From assembly GCF_020883495.1 (NCBI RefSeq), contig NZ_CP086612.1:248001-312000 (forward strand): a stretch of 64,000 nt of DNA, read 5' to 3'. Origin of the DNA: Shinella zoogloeoides (GTDB taxonomy: Bacteria > Pseudomonadota > Alphaproteobacteria > Rhizobiales > Rhizobiaceae). This document shows positions 1 through 8,433 of the stretch, in pieces. The notes beneath the pieces were generated by a model. It made no database searches and was not told the DNA's origin. It saw nothing but the letters and a program-made list of their open reading frames with translations. The stretch's first letter is position 1. Each line of letters begins with the position of its first letter. The translations under genes and the position numbers were made by a program.

Positions 1-1
1 T

Positions 2-1054
2 CGTGCCGAAGAAGTCGGGATCTCCCCGCGCGACGGCCGTCCCATGACGCCTCCTGCCGCGCTTGCCTGGTTGCGTGACCGGCTGCTGGCCGCAGGCGTG
101 GCTCCAACCGAACTTCGCCTGTCCGTGCTCTTGAAGGACGGGACCTGGCTCAATGTCCGCTCCCGCAACGACCGCCGGGATTTCCAGCTCCCTCCGGCTA
201 TCCTGGGCACTATTCTGCTTTCGTTGGCGCTGATCATGGCAGCGCTCTGGCTTGGACTGCGCCGGATCACCGGCCCGCTGCGACACCTTGTTCAGGCGGC
301 GGAAGAGATGGGGATCGACGGTCCGGCATTTTCCATGCCGCGCGGCGGGCCCGACGAGGTGCGCGCACTGTCCGACGCGATGGAGCGGATGCAGGCACGC
401 ATATCCGGCATGGTTGCCGACCGGACGCGAATGCTGGCGGCGCTCGGTCACGATCTTAGGTCGCCCATCACGGCGCTGCGCCTGCGGGCGGAGATGGTCG
501 ATGATGACGAGACGCGAGAGCGCATGGCAGCGACGCTGGATGAAATGCAGGACATGGTCGAGGCGACGCTGGCCTATGCCCGTGGCGTCTCGCCTGACCA
601 GCCGATGGAACCGACGGACATTTCGCGACTGCTCCTGGATCTGGCCTCCGAACTGAGCGAAACCGGTCCGCAGGTGGTAACCGGCACGATGGAACCCGTC
701 ACCTTGCCGCTTCGGCGGACGCCGATGCGGCGCGCCTTGCGCAACCTGATAGAGAATGCCCAGCGTTACGGGGGCGAAGCGGTCATTGGTCTCAGTCGAA
801 TGGGCAGCGATGTCGTCATTTCCATCGACGATACAGGACCGGGCATACCCGATGCGGATCTCTCCCGCGTCTTCGAGCCGTTTACACGGCTTGAACAATC
901 CCGCTCTCGTGAGACCGGGGGTGTCGGGTTGGGTCTCCCCATTGCGAGAGCCATACTGCACGCGCATGGCGGAACGGTGGAGTTAACGAACCGGGCCAAG
1001 GGCGGCCTGCGGGCGACCATTACACTGCGAGGCGCGGTTGCACGAGAGGGGTGA
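2..1054 (+). CDS. Sensor histidine kinase, C-terminal part (start off window)
   Basis: The frame is open to the window edge, so the true start lies upstream. Counting from the first in-window Met (position 44), there is one membrane segment at about residues 50-70, a HAMP linker at about 71-125, a dimerisation/phospho-acceptor motif LGHDLRSPITALR with H136, an N box NLIENAQRYGG near residue 235, then DTGPGIP (G1) and GVGLGLPIARA (G2). This is the layout of EnvZ-type inner-membrane kinases that phosphorylate an OmpR-type regulator, whose gene would normally sit just upstream, outside the window. The periplasmic input domain is not visible, so the signal is unknown. All catalytic boxes are intact and the C-terminus looks complete. 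Confidence 0.9.
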   Translation, partial: RAEEVGISPRDGRPMTPPAALAWLRDRLLAAGVAPTELRLSVLLKDGTWLNVRSRNDRRDFQLPPAILGTILLSLALIMAALWLGLRRITGPLRHLVQAAEEMGIDGPAFSMPRGGPDEVRALSDAMERMQARISGMVADRTRMLAALGHDLRSPITALRLRAEMVDDDETRERMAATLDEMQDMVEATLAYARGVSPDQPMEPTDISRLLLDLASELSETGPQVVTGTMEPVTLPLRRTPMRRALRNLIENAQRYGGEAVIGLSRMGSDVVISIDDTGPGIPDADLSRVFEPFTRLEQSRSRETGGVGLGLPIARAILHAHGGTVELTNRAKGGLRATITLRGAVAREG

Positions 1055-1232
1055 CGCGGCTGCGTTTTTTCAGATTGGGTCAATCGGGATTCCAAATCTG
1101 TTAAAATAGAAAATACGTGAGCTCAATTTTGTTGCCACCACACAGAAGGACCTCAACAACTGCTCCGTCGCGAATAAAATGGGACTGCTAGTGGCTCATA
1201 ATTGATGCGGGGTTCTCAAGGCGGAATGGCCG

Positions 1233-2243
1233 TCAGGCATGGACGGCGGCGACCAGGCGGCGGCAGGCATCGACCAGGTTAGGCTCCTGCAGCAGCGCGC
1301 CGCCGATCAGATACATGACGTCGTCACCATAGGCCTCTCGCATTTCGGGCACACGGCTTAAGGTCATGCCACCACCCGGCGCGGCAACGATCGCCTTGGG
1401 TCCCCCAATGTCGGCCGCACAAGCCCTCGCAATCGACAGGCACTCTTCGCGAGTAAAGCCGAAACGCCCACCGAAGTTCGGGTAGATGGCAGCGTCCACA
1501 CCCATCAGCCGGTGCAAGGTGCCGAAAAAGCTGCGGTGCGAGAAGCCGCAGTCGGGTGAGACGACATTCGCGCCGGAAAAGGCGGGGTGGGAGATGATGG
1601 GAAGCGAGAAGTCCGAATCCTCCGCCAGCGCACGGATGGCGTCGTAGCCGGCCAGTGCCGGGGCGATCATCACGGCACCCGCGCCAGCTTCCTGCGCTCG
1701 TCTTGCGCGCTCGACGAGTGATGTCGTTGGCCCGGTAATGTTGGGGACAAAGCTTGTCTGGCCGCCGGATTTCGCGTTCGACTCGCCGACGGCCTCGACG
1801 CAGGCCCGCAACCGCTCTTCGAACGGAGACGTCTTCTGATCGACGAGGCCGTGATCGTCCTTCACGAAATGCATGCCGCCGAGCGCGAAGTCATGGGCGA
1901 GACGAGCCAGCTGTGCTGTCGACAGGCCCACGGGCTTGATGGCAGACATCAGAAGGGGTGTGTCACCTATGCCCGCCCTGGCGCGAAGTCCGGCAATGCC
2001 GTGACGCGGGCCTTTGCAGAGCGCCAGCACGCCGGGTGAGGGGCTGATGTCTTCCACCTTCAGGCCTGGCTTGATGGAACTGTTGCCGAAGACAATATTG
2101 AGGAACTGAAGGAAATCCTCCCCCATGTCGTCGTCCGAGTAGGAGATTTTGGCCAGATAGCCCGGCCTGCCGTAAGGGTCCTTGTCGAGCGCCTCCAGTC
2201 GGCCGAGGATCTCGTCCTCGACATAGTCGTTCCGTCTGACCAA
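1233..2243 (-). pseudogene. RuBisCO-like protein (form IV), 5'-truncated
   Basis: The barrel of a RuBisCO-like protein is present: KPVGLS (loop-1 region), GGMHFVKDDHG (metal-site region), NITGPT, HPAFSG, NFGGRFGF, APGGGMT and LIGGALLQ. The sequence lacks the lysine pattern expected of true carboxylases and resembles RLPs rather than form I-III enzymes. RLPs usually start with an alpha/beta domain of about 100 residues. Here only about 30 residues precede the AKISYS strand, so some 35-40 are missing. The only in-frame start is TTG at 2243, with a TGA codon immediately before it and no ribosome-binding site. The neighbouring GGDEF-EAL gene ends 16 bases upstream, so the 5' end was probably lost at that junction. 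RLPs act in sulfur salvage or sugar-phosphate isomerisation; which applies here is unknown. Confidence 0.75.
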
Positions 2244-2259
2244 TCAATTGTCTTGAAGC

Positions 2260-5200
2260 TCAGGCAGTTTGCAGCAACGCTTCCCCCGTGATTTCCGGCA
2301 CCTTCTCGATCAGCTCGGAAATCTTGGCTTGCGACAGCGGCCTCGACATCAGGAAGCCCTGGATCTCGGAGCAATGGTCGGCCGTCAGCAGGGCGAGTTG
2401 TTCGTTTGTTTCGACACCTTCCGCTGTTACGCTTAAGCCGAGTGCGCGACCAAGGCCGAGGATTGCTTGAACGATCGGCCGCGCACTTTCTCGCGTACCC
2501 AGATCGCTGATGAAGCTCCGATCGATCTTGATGACGTCGAAGGGGAAATTGCGCAAATAGCTAAGCGAAGAGTAACCAGTGCCAAAATCGTCCATGGCAA
2601 GTTTCACGCCCATGGCCTTCAACTCGTTGAGCACTTCAATCGCCCGCTCAGCATCTTCGAGCAAGACGCCCTCGGTGATCTCAAGTTCCAGAAGTTCACC
2701 CTTCAGACCGGAGCGGCGAAGGCAATCCCTGACCTTGTCGACGAATTTTGTATCGCGAAACTGCACTGGCGAGACGTTGACCGAAACGCCGATCCCGGAC
2801 CAGTTCGCGGCAGCCTCACATGCAGTGTCGAGGATCCAGTCCCCGAGCGGCACGATTAAACCATTTTGCTCGGCCAATGGTATGAAATCACATGGCGGGA
2901 TGCGGCCGCGCTCCGGATGCGCCCAGCGAACCAAGGCCTCGACACTGCGCATTTGACGGGCACGCGTATCAAAACGCGGTTGGTATTCAAGGAAGAAATG
3001 GCCGGCGGTCAGGCTATGGCGCATATCCTCCGTCATCTTACGCTGCAACATGATCTTGTCGTTCATCTCAGCAGCAAAATAACTGAACTGCCCGCGTCCG
3101 GATTGCTTGGAGCGGTAGAGCGCCGTATCAGCGGCACGCAGGAGCTCATCCGGCGTTGTGCCGTCCATGGGCGCAATCGCCACTCCAATCGACATGCCAA
3201 CTGTCAACTCACCGCTTTCATGGCGAATGGGCGCACCGACTGTTTCCATAAGCTTCATGCAGAACCGTTCGACCGCCTCGGCTGGCATTCCGGGCGCTGC
3301 AATGACGAATTCGTCGCCGCCCACGCGTGCGACCATGTGATCAGCGCGTATGGCACGCCGCAAGCGATCTGCAACGGCCCCCAAAACCAGATCGCCAACA
3401 TGATGACCATGAGTGTCATTGATTGGTTTGAAGCGGTCCAGATCGACGTAGAATACCGTCATGCTTGCCGCAGCGCTCGCCAGAGCGGTTTCCATGAAAG
3501 CTACTAATTTTGTCCGGTTCGGCAGGGAGGTACCCGAATCCAAATGGGCCTGCCGTTTTGCATCCTCAAAAGCCTCGGCAAGCGCGACGTTTGAAGTCAC
3601 ATCAGTCGCGTATTTAATCACTTTGCGAGGGCAACCATTCAGGTCGAGGATTGGATTATAAGAAGCCTGTATCCAGATCTCCCTACCGTCGTTACCGAGC
3701 CTTTTGTACAGGCCTGCGTGATATTGCCCACTGCGAAGTGTCTCCCAAAACAGGGAATACTCGACGCTCTTGGCATAGGACTTTTCGACGAGCTCTGAAT
3801 GATGCTTCCCGACCACGTCGTCACGCTCAAAGCCGAGGGTCGAAAGGAAGTTGTCGTTGACCGCCAATATGATACCGTCAAGTGCAAGCTCTACGACGCC
3901 TTGCGACTTGTTGATAGCCTCGATCTGTCCCTCGTAATCGGCCTGTCTCAGCCGTTCGGCGGTCACGTCAACTGCATATTTGACAATTTTGAATGGCCGG
4001 CCCTCCATGTCGAGGATCGGATTGTAAGTCGCCTGTAGCCAGATCTCGCGACCATCTTTGCCAATACGCTTGTACTCACCCGCTTTATGTCGGCCCAAGC
4101 CAAGCTCGCGCCAGAAACTGCGATATTCGTCAGAGTCTGCTGCATCGGCAGAGACAAACATGCTGTGATGTTGTCCGTAGACCTCGCCAAACCTGTAGCC
4201 GGTGAGTTCCAAAAAATTATCATTCGCATCGATGACAGTCCCATCAAGTGCAAACGAGATCACACATTGCGCCTGATTGATCGCTGCAATCTGTCCCTGA
4301 TATTCAGCCTGCAGAAGACGTTCTTCCGTTACAACCGAAGCGAACTTGACCACCTTGGACGGAACACCGTTTGCGTCAAAGATCGGATTGTAGGTTGCCT
4401 GAAGCCAGATCTGGCGACCATCCTTGCCGACGCGCTTGTAAAGGCCGGATTGATGCTCACCGCGTCTCAGCGCATGCCAGAACTGATTATAGGCCAAACC
4501 ATGGGCCTCAGCGCCATCCACAAGTATCCGGTGGTGACGGCCTGCGATTTCCTGAAGGCTGAAGCCGACCGCGTCGAGGAACTTGTCGTTGGCATCGAGG
4601 ATCGTGCCGTTCATTCCAAGCGTTACCACACAATTGGACTTGTGGATGGCATTGATCTGCCATTCATAATCGGCTTGTCGCAGTTTCTCAGCCGTCCGAT
4701 CTGTGGCGAATTTCACAATCTTGATGGGCCGGCCAGCGAGATCAAGAACAGGGCTATAAACGGCTTGTAACCAGACATCCCGGCCAGACTTGTGGCGCCG
4801 GCGATACTCACCCGACTGATGCTCCCCTCGCCCAAGCGAAGCCCAGAAATCACGGTAGTCCTGGTGGCTGGCAAAGTCAGGATCGACAAACATCGAGTGA
4901 TGTTGCCCTAGAACCTCGGACAGCGAGTAACCCATCGTCTCGAGGAAGAGCGTATTGGCATCAAGAACATGGCCATCGAGAGAAAACTGGATAACGGCTT
5001 GGGAGTTTCCGATCGCTTCGATCTGGCCACGCTCGTCTGCGATCTTCTCTTGCTGGTCAGTCAGATCCGAGATGATCTGCACAACCTCGAAGTCGTCGTC
5101 AGAGGGTATACCGATTGGCACAAACGTCATGTCGAGCCAAAGTTCCTGGCCCGTCTTCGTCAACCAGAACCGCCCTTCACGATGGGTCTCTCCATCCAGG

Positions 5201-5433
5201 ATTCGGTCCCAGGCGCCCGTCTGCAAGAGTGGCGTAGCACCTGGACGTTCAAAGAGCGCGGCACTCGAGCCAACAACGTCCTCGAGCTCGTGTCCGAGCA
5301 AGCGGACGAAACGGTGATTGGCCGAATTGATGCGTCCCCTGCGATCATAACGGACCGTCGCGAATAGCTGATTGAGAGCCCTGAGCTCTGCCGCAACCGT
5401 ATTGTCGTATCGCCGTTCGTCCATTGCAGACAT
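2260..5433 (-). CDS. Five-PAS GGDEF-EAL cyclic-di-GMP signalling protein
   Basis: This is a large cytosolic sensor with no obvious membrane segment. A divergent PAS domain (about residues 10-130) is followed by four tandem PAS/PAC units starting near residues 137, 259, 381 and 503. Their period is 122 residues, and each carries a Q-I-x-A-I start, a D-A-N or similar turn, and a WLQATYNPI-like PAC strand. Next come a GGDEF domain with intact RVGGDEF and an EAL domain with VEALVRW, LEITEG, DDFGTGYSS, IKIDRSF and AEGVET. Both output domains keep their signature residues, so either synthesis or hydrolysis of c-di-GMP is possible. The start is uncertain: in-frame ATGs lie at 5424, 5433, 5448 and 5559. 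It stands alone, with an AT-rich upstream region at about 5580-5645. Confidence 0.88.
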   Translation of the reverse strand: MSAMDERRYDNTVAAELRALNQLFATVRYDRRGRINSANHRFVRLLGHELEDVVGSSAALFERPGATPLLQTGAWDRILDGETHREGRFWLTKTGQELWLDMTFVPIGIPSDDDFEVVQIISDLTDQQEKIADERGQIEAIGNSQAVIQFSLDGHVLDANTLFLETMGYSLSEVLGQHHSMFVDPDFASHQDYRDFWASLGRGEHQSGEYRRRHKSGRDVWLQAVYSPVLDLAGRPIKIVKFATDRTAEKLRQADYEWQINAIHKSNCVVTLGMNGTILDANDKFLDAVGFSLQEIAGRHHRILVDGAEAHGLAYNQFWHALRRGEHQSGLYKRVGKDGRQIWLQATYNPIFDANGVPSKVVKFASVVTEERLLQAEYQGQIAAINQAQCVISFALDGTVIDANDNFLELTGYRFGEVYGQHHSMFVSADAADSDEYRSFWRELGLGRHKAGEYKRIGKDGREIWLQATYNPILDMEGRPFKIVKYAVDVTAERLRQADYEGQIEAINKSQGVVELALDGIILAVNDNFLSTLGFERDDVVGKHHSELVEKSYAKSVEYSLFWETLRSGQYHAGLYKRLGNDGREIWIQASYNPILDLNGCPRKVIKYATDVTSNVALAEAFEDAKRQAHLDSGTSLPNRTKLVAFMETALASAAASMTVFYVDLDRFKPINDTHGHHVGDLVLGAVADRLRRAIRADHMVARVGGDEFVIAAPGMPAEAVERFCMKLMETVGAPIRHESGELTVGMSIGVAIAPMDGTTPDELLRAADTALYRSKQSGRGQFSYFAAEMNDKIMLQRKMTEDMRHSLTAGHFFLEYQPRFDTRARQMRSVEALVRWAHPERGRIPPCDFIPLAEQNGLIVPLGDWILDTACEAAANWSGIGVSVNVSPVQFRDTKFVDKVRDCLRRSGLKGELLELEITEGVLLEDAERAIEVLNELKAMGVKLAMDDFGTGYSSLSYLRNFPFDVIKIDRSFISDLGTRESARPIVQAILGLGRALGLSVTAEGVETNEQLALLTADHCSEIQGFLMSRPLSQAKISELIEKVPEITGEALLQTA

Positions 5434-5647
5434 GCCTTCGCAATCCATCCAAACACAGGGCAAGCCAGGACGTGAATACCCGGCATTCGTCGAGGGCTGC
5501 CTTCCTTTGCAACGACCAGACGCGGAACCATGACACCAGTCGGCGATGCCGCGTGCCATCTTTAGTAACTTTGATGCGCGCGGTGCTCGAAAACCGATTC
5601 GATCAAAGTTAGCTCTTTAAAGTCTAATTTTAATTTAAAATATGCGA

Positions 5648-5830
5648 CTAGGTCCTGTTGACAAAGTATGGGAGCCATATCTTTGCGGCGGCCAGGGCAA
5701 GGAATTCTGAGAAGGATTTTCGCGTCTTGTCGTATCGGGTCGCAACGCGACGGAACTGTTTGAGACGGTTGAACATCCGCTCGATACGGTTCCGATCCTT
5801 ATAGGCCCGGAAGTCGCAGGCAGGTGGGTA
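5648..5830 (-). pseudogene. IS5-family transposase, C-terminal fragment with terminal repeat
   Basis: The minus strand reads about 57 codons ending at TAG 5648-5650, with the IS5/IS427-type C-terminal signature RNRIERMFNRLKQFRRVAT followed by TRYDKTRKSF and LAAAKIWLPYF. The sequence GGTCCTGTTGACAAAG (5651-5666) looks like the outer inverted repeat of the element. The N-terminal two thirds, including the first catalytic Asp, are missing; the fragment is cut at about 5830 by another IS end. Confidence 0.7.
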
Positions 5831-5993
5831 ATCCTCCCCGTTTTAACGGGGTTCAGCGGTAGAACTCACGCGGCCATTTTCAGTTTCTGAGCGGGTGTAA
5901 TGCCGCCAATGCCCATGTTGGGCCGTTCGTGGTTATACGTCCAAAGCCATTCCGTGGCGATCTCCTGCACCTCCGTTATGCTGTCAAAAATAT
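5831..5993 (-). pseudogene. IS3-family OrfB, C-terminal fragment
   Basis: The minus strand encodes TEWLWTYNHERPNMGIGG, then ITPAQKLKMAA and TGA at 5866-5868. This is the typical end of an IS3-group integrase, including the E of DDE and the N-x-x-R-P motif. Beyond the stop, a short GC hairpin (CCCCGTTTTAACGGGG) lies in the terminal region. The rest of OrfB is gone: at about 5993 the sequence switches to the OrfA of a different IS3 element, out of frame. Confidence 0.65.
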
Positions 5994-6312
5994 ACAGATC
6001 GAGCCTGACGAAGCTCGCGGTTCTCCCGCTCCAGAGCCTTCATCTTCTCGGCCGCGTCGCTCGGCAGGCCTGCTCGTTTGCCGCTGTCGACCTCGGTCTT
6101 CTTCACCCATTCATGCAGCGTGGCTGGCGAGCAACCGATCTTGCCCGCAATAGATGAAACGGCTGCCCACCGCGACGGATGCTCTGCCTCGTGATCCAGC
6201 ACCATACGGATGGCGCGTTGGCGGACTTCCGGTGAAAATTTGTTTGTTGTCTTGCTCATATCGGCTCCACTTTCTCAGAAGTTGGAGCCTCCGGCAAACC
6301 CGGCGCGGTTCA
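5994..6312 (-). pseudogene. IS3-family (IS51-like) OrfA and left end, truncated
   Basis: The OrfA reading starts at 6259 ([20 protein letters not shown]) with a helix-turn-helix, and breaks after ENRELRQA. It is a close relative of the complete element at 56929-58249, sharing OrfA motifs and a terminal repeat starting TGAACCG at 6312. Only OrfA residues 1-81 and one IS end remain. The IS end abuts the LysR gene and supplies that gene's TGA stop codon. Confidence 0.75.
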
Positions 6313-7251
6313 CAATGACGCGACGGCTGTTGGAAGCGCTGGCGCCGAATACTGATCCTGTTGCCTGGCAATTCCGAGGAGCCATTTGTGGAACCTTTGG
6401 CCGAACGGCTTTTCAAGAGCGGTCCTGTCCCAGGCGAGATAGTAGCTTTCGGAAAGCTTCATGCGAATGTCGAAGGGAACGATCAAACTGCCCGAGGCAA
6501 TCTCGTCCTGCACCATGGAAACCTGCGCGAGTACAAATCCGCGCCCATTGGCGGCCGCGTCGATGGCGCTGCTCGACAAGGTAAAAGAAAGGCCGGAAAA
6601 GGTCTGCCGGCCATCGGCATCGATGAGGCTTGCCCAGTCCTTCCATTGCGGCGACGCCTTGTAGTCTGCCTCCCATTCCACATTGAGCAGGGGAAATGTG
6701 AGGATGTCCTGCGGACAGCGCGGAGCGCCGTTTGCAATGAGCGCAGGCGAACAGACCGGCACGACCCAATCGGTGAACAGAACTGCTACGTGTTCGTGGG
6801 CGTAGGAACGCCGGCCGTAGGTGATGCGGAAATCCACCTCCTCCGCACCGAGGCGAGGTTCCTGTTCCTGGCCGAGGATGCGCACGTTCGAGCCCGGACA
6901 GAGCGACTGCCAATCGAAGATCTTGCGGCTGACCCAACGGCTGGCGACCGAGGACAGGGCGCTGAGCACGATGCCGCTTTCGTTGCGCGCACGCGTCAGG
7001 ACATTGGCGGCGTGGGAAAGCTGCTGAAAACCCTTCGCAACCTCGCGATAATACAGCCGTCCCCAGGACGATAATTCCACCCGCCGGCCGCGCCGCTCCA
7101 GAAGCGTCAATCCAAGACATTGCTCCAGATTGCGCACCAGCTGGCTGACGGCTCCCGGCGACACGCCGAGGTCTTCCGCGGCAGCACTCACCGAGCCGCA
7201 TCGTCCAATGGCTTCAAAGGCCTGCAAGCCACGCAAGGACGGGTTCGACAT
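6310..7251 (-). CDS. LysR-type regulator of the demethylation operon
   Basis: A 313-residue LysR-type transcriptional regulator. It has an N-terminal winged helix-turn-helix (FEAIGRCGSVSAAAEDLGVS, then PGAVSQLVRNLE) at about residues 8-65, followed by a two-lobed effector-binding domain resembling the GcvA/AmpR branch. The ATG at 7251 is chosen because GGGAGGA lies about 10 bases upstream; longer in-frame starts have none. The gene diverges from the Rieske oxygenase across 124 bases holding a T-N11-A palindrome, so it most likely controls that operon in response to the pathway substrate. Its stop codon is the first TGA of an IS3 terminal repeat, so the last few residues may be replaced, but the length is normal for the family. 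Confidence 0.88.
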   Translation of the reverse strand: MSNPSLRGLQAFEAIGRCGSVSAAAEDLGVSPGAVSQLVRNLEQCLGLTLLERRGRRVELSSWGRLYYREVAKGFQQLSHAANVLTRARNESGIVLSALSSVASRWVSRKIFDWQSLCPGSNVRILGQEQEPRLGAEEVDFRITYGRRSYAHEHVAVLFTDWVVPVCSPALIANGAPRCPQDILTFPLLNVEWEADYKASPQWKDWASLIDADGRQTFSGLSFTLSSSAIDAAANGRGFVLAQVSMVQDEIASGSLIVPFDIRMKLSESYYLAWDRTALEKPFGQRFHKWLLGIARQQDQYSAPALPTAVASL

Positions 7252-7282
7252 CGTTACGCATTCCTCCCGCGACGCATCCCAA

Positions 7283-7297
7283 TTTAGATTTTCTAAA
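7283..7297. promoter_or_regulatory. Predicted LysR operator (T-N11-A palindrome)
   Basis: TTTAGATTTTCTAAA is a perfect 6-base inverted repeat around three bases and fits the T-N11-A rule for LysR-type regulators. It lies 32 bases upstream of the regulator start and 79 bases upstream of the oxygenase start, so it could serve both autoregulation and activation. Confidence 0.55.
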
Positions 7298-7375
7298 ATA
7301 GAACGCAGCAGCTGGCAACTTGTTGGCGCCGAGAAAACAACGAACATTCGCTTATCAAAACGCAAGGAGAGCGAG

Positions 7376-8422
7376 ATGTTTCTCAAGAATGCCTGGTACG
7401 TCGCGGCCTGGGATCACGAGGTAAGCCGCGAGCTGAAGCCCGTCACCATCCTCGGCGAAAAGATCGTTCTTTACCGCCGGCAGAATGGCCAGGCCGCCGC
7501 GCTGGAGGATGCCTGTCCCCATCGCAAGCTGCCGCTCTCCATGGGCCGCATCAAGGGCGACGACGTGGAATGCGGCTATCACGGCCTGACCTTCGACTGT
7601 TCGGGCACCTGCACCCGCGTTCCGGGTGCAGAGCGTATTCCCCATGTCGCCAAGGTGCGCTCCTACCCCGTTCACGAGCGCTACGGCCTGCTCTGGATAT
7701 GGATGGGCGAGGCGGAAAAGGCCGACCCGAAGGACATTTTCGAGGTGGAGTATTTCGACGACCCGGCATGGGGCATCAATCGCGGCGAGTCCATGACGCT
7801 CAACTGCAACTACCTCTACATGACCGACAACCTGCTCGATCCGTCCCACGTCGCTTGGGTCCATCAATCGTCCTTCGCAAGCTCAGCCTGCGAGGAAACG
7901 CCGCTGGAGACGACCGTGAAGGACGATGGCGTGACCGTTTGGCGCTGGATGATCGACTCCGAACCGGCACCCTTTTATGCCCCCTTCCTGCAGTTCGAGG
8001 GCAATACGGACCGCAAGCAGCACTACGAGGTCCGCTACCCGAGCAACGCCATCATCAAGGCGATCTTCGCGCCGGCCCATACGGGCGGCGAAGGCCGCGC
8101 GCTGCCGGAAAACACCTTCCTCATGGACAGCTACAACTTCATGACGCCGGTCGATGAGAACCGCACCAAATACTACTGGTTCCAGATGCGCAATTTCGCG
8201 CCCGACGACGCCAAGGTTTCCGAGAGCTTCGCCAAGTCCGTGCGCGGCGCCTTCGAGGAGGACCGTATCGTACTGGAGGCCGTCCATCACGGGATGGCGA
8301 ATATGCAGACGCCGAACCTCGACCTGAAGATCGACGTCGGCCCGATGCGCTTCCGCCGCAAGCTCGCCCAGATGATCGCTGCCGAGGCGCAAGCCGGGCC
8401 TGCCCACGCAGCGGCTGAGTAA
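7376..8422 (+). CDS. Rieske non-heme iron oxygenase, VanA-type demethylase alpha subunit
   Basis: A 348-residue oxygenase component of a two-component demethylase. The Rieske [2Fe-2S] ligands are C47-P-H49 and C66-x2-H69 (CGYHG). The mononuclear iron motif is D155-x2-H158-x4-H163 in NLLDPSHVAWVH. The start at MFLKNAWYVAAW matches the vanillate O-demethylase and related N-demethylase family, and AAGGAGAGCG lies just upstream. These enzymes hydroxylate a methyl group on O or N, which then leaves as formaldehyde. The S-hydroxymethylglutathione genes downstream support that chemistry. The reductase partner follows 11 bases downstream. The substrate cannot be told from sequence, but the surrounding amino-acid-type transporter and aminotransferase favour an N-methylated amino acid over vanillate. 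Confidence 0.9.
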   Translation: MFLKNAWYVAAWDHEVSRELKPVTILGEKIVLYRRQNGQAAALEDACPHRKLPLSMGRIKGDDVECGYHGLTFDCSGTCTRVPGAERIPHVAKVRSYPVHERYGLLWIWMGEAEKADPKDIFEVEYFDDPAWGINRGESMTLNCNYLYMTDNLLDPSHVAWVHQSSFASSACEETPLETTVKDDGVTVWRWMIDSEPAPFYAPFLQFEGNTDRKQHYEVRYPSNAIIKAIFAPAHTGGEGRALPENTFLMDSYNFMTPVDENRTKYYWFQMRNFAPDDAKVSESFAKSVRGAFEEDRIVLEAVHHGMANMQTPNLDLKIDVGPMRFRRKLAQMIAAEAQAGPAHAAAE

Positions 8423-8433
8423 GGATCGCCCGA

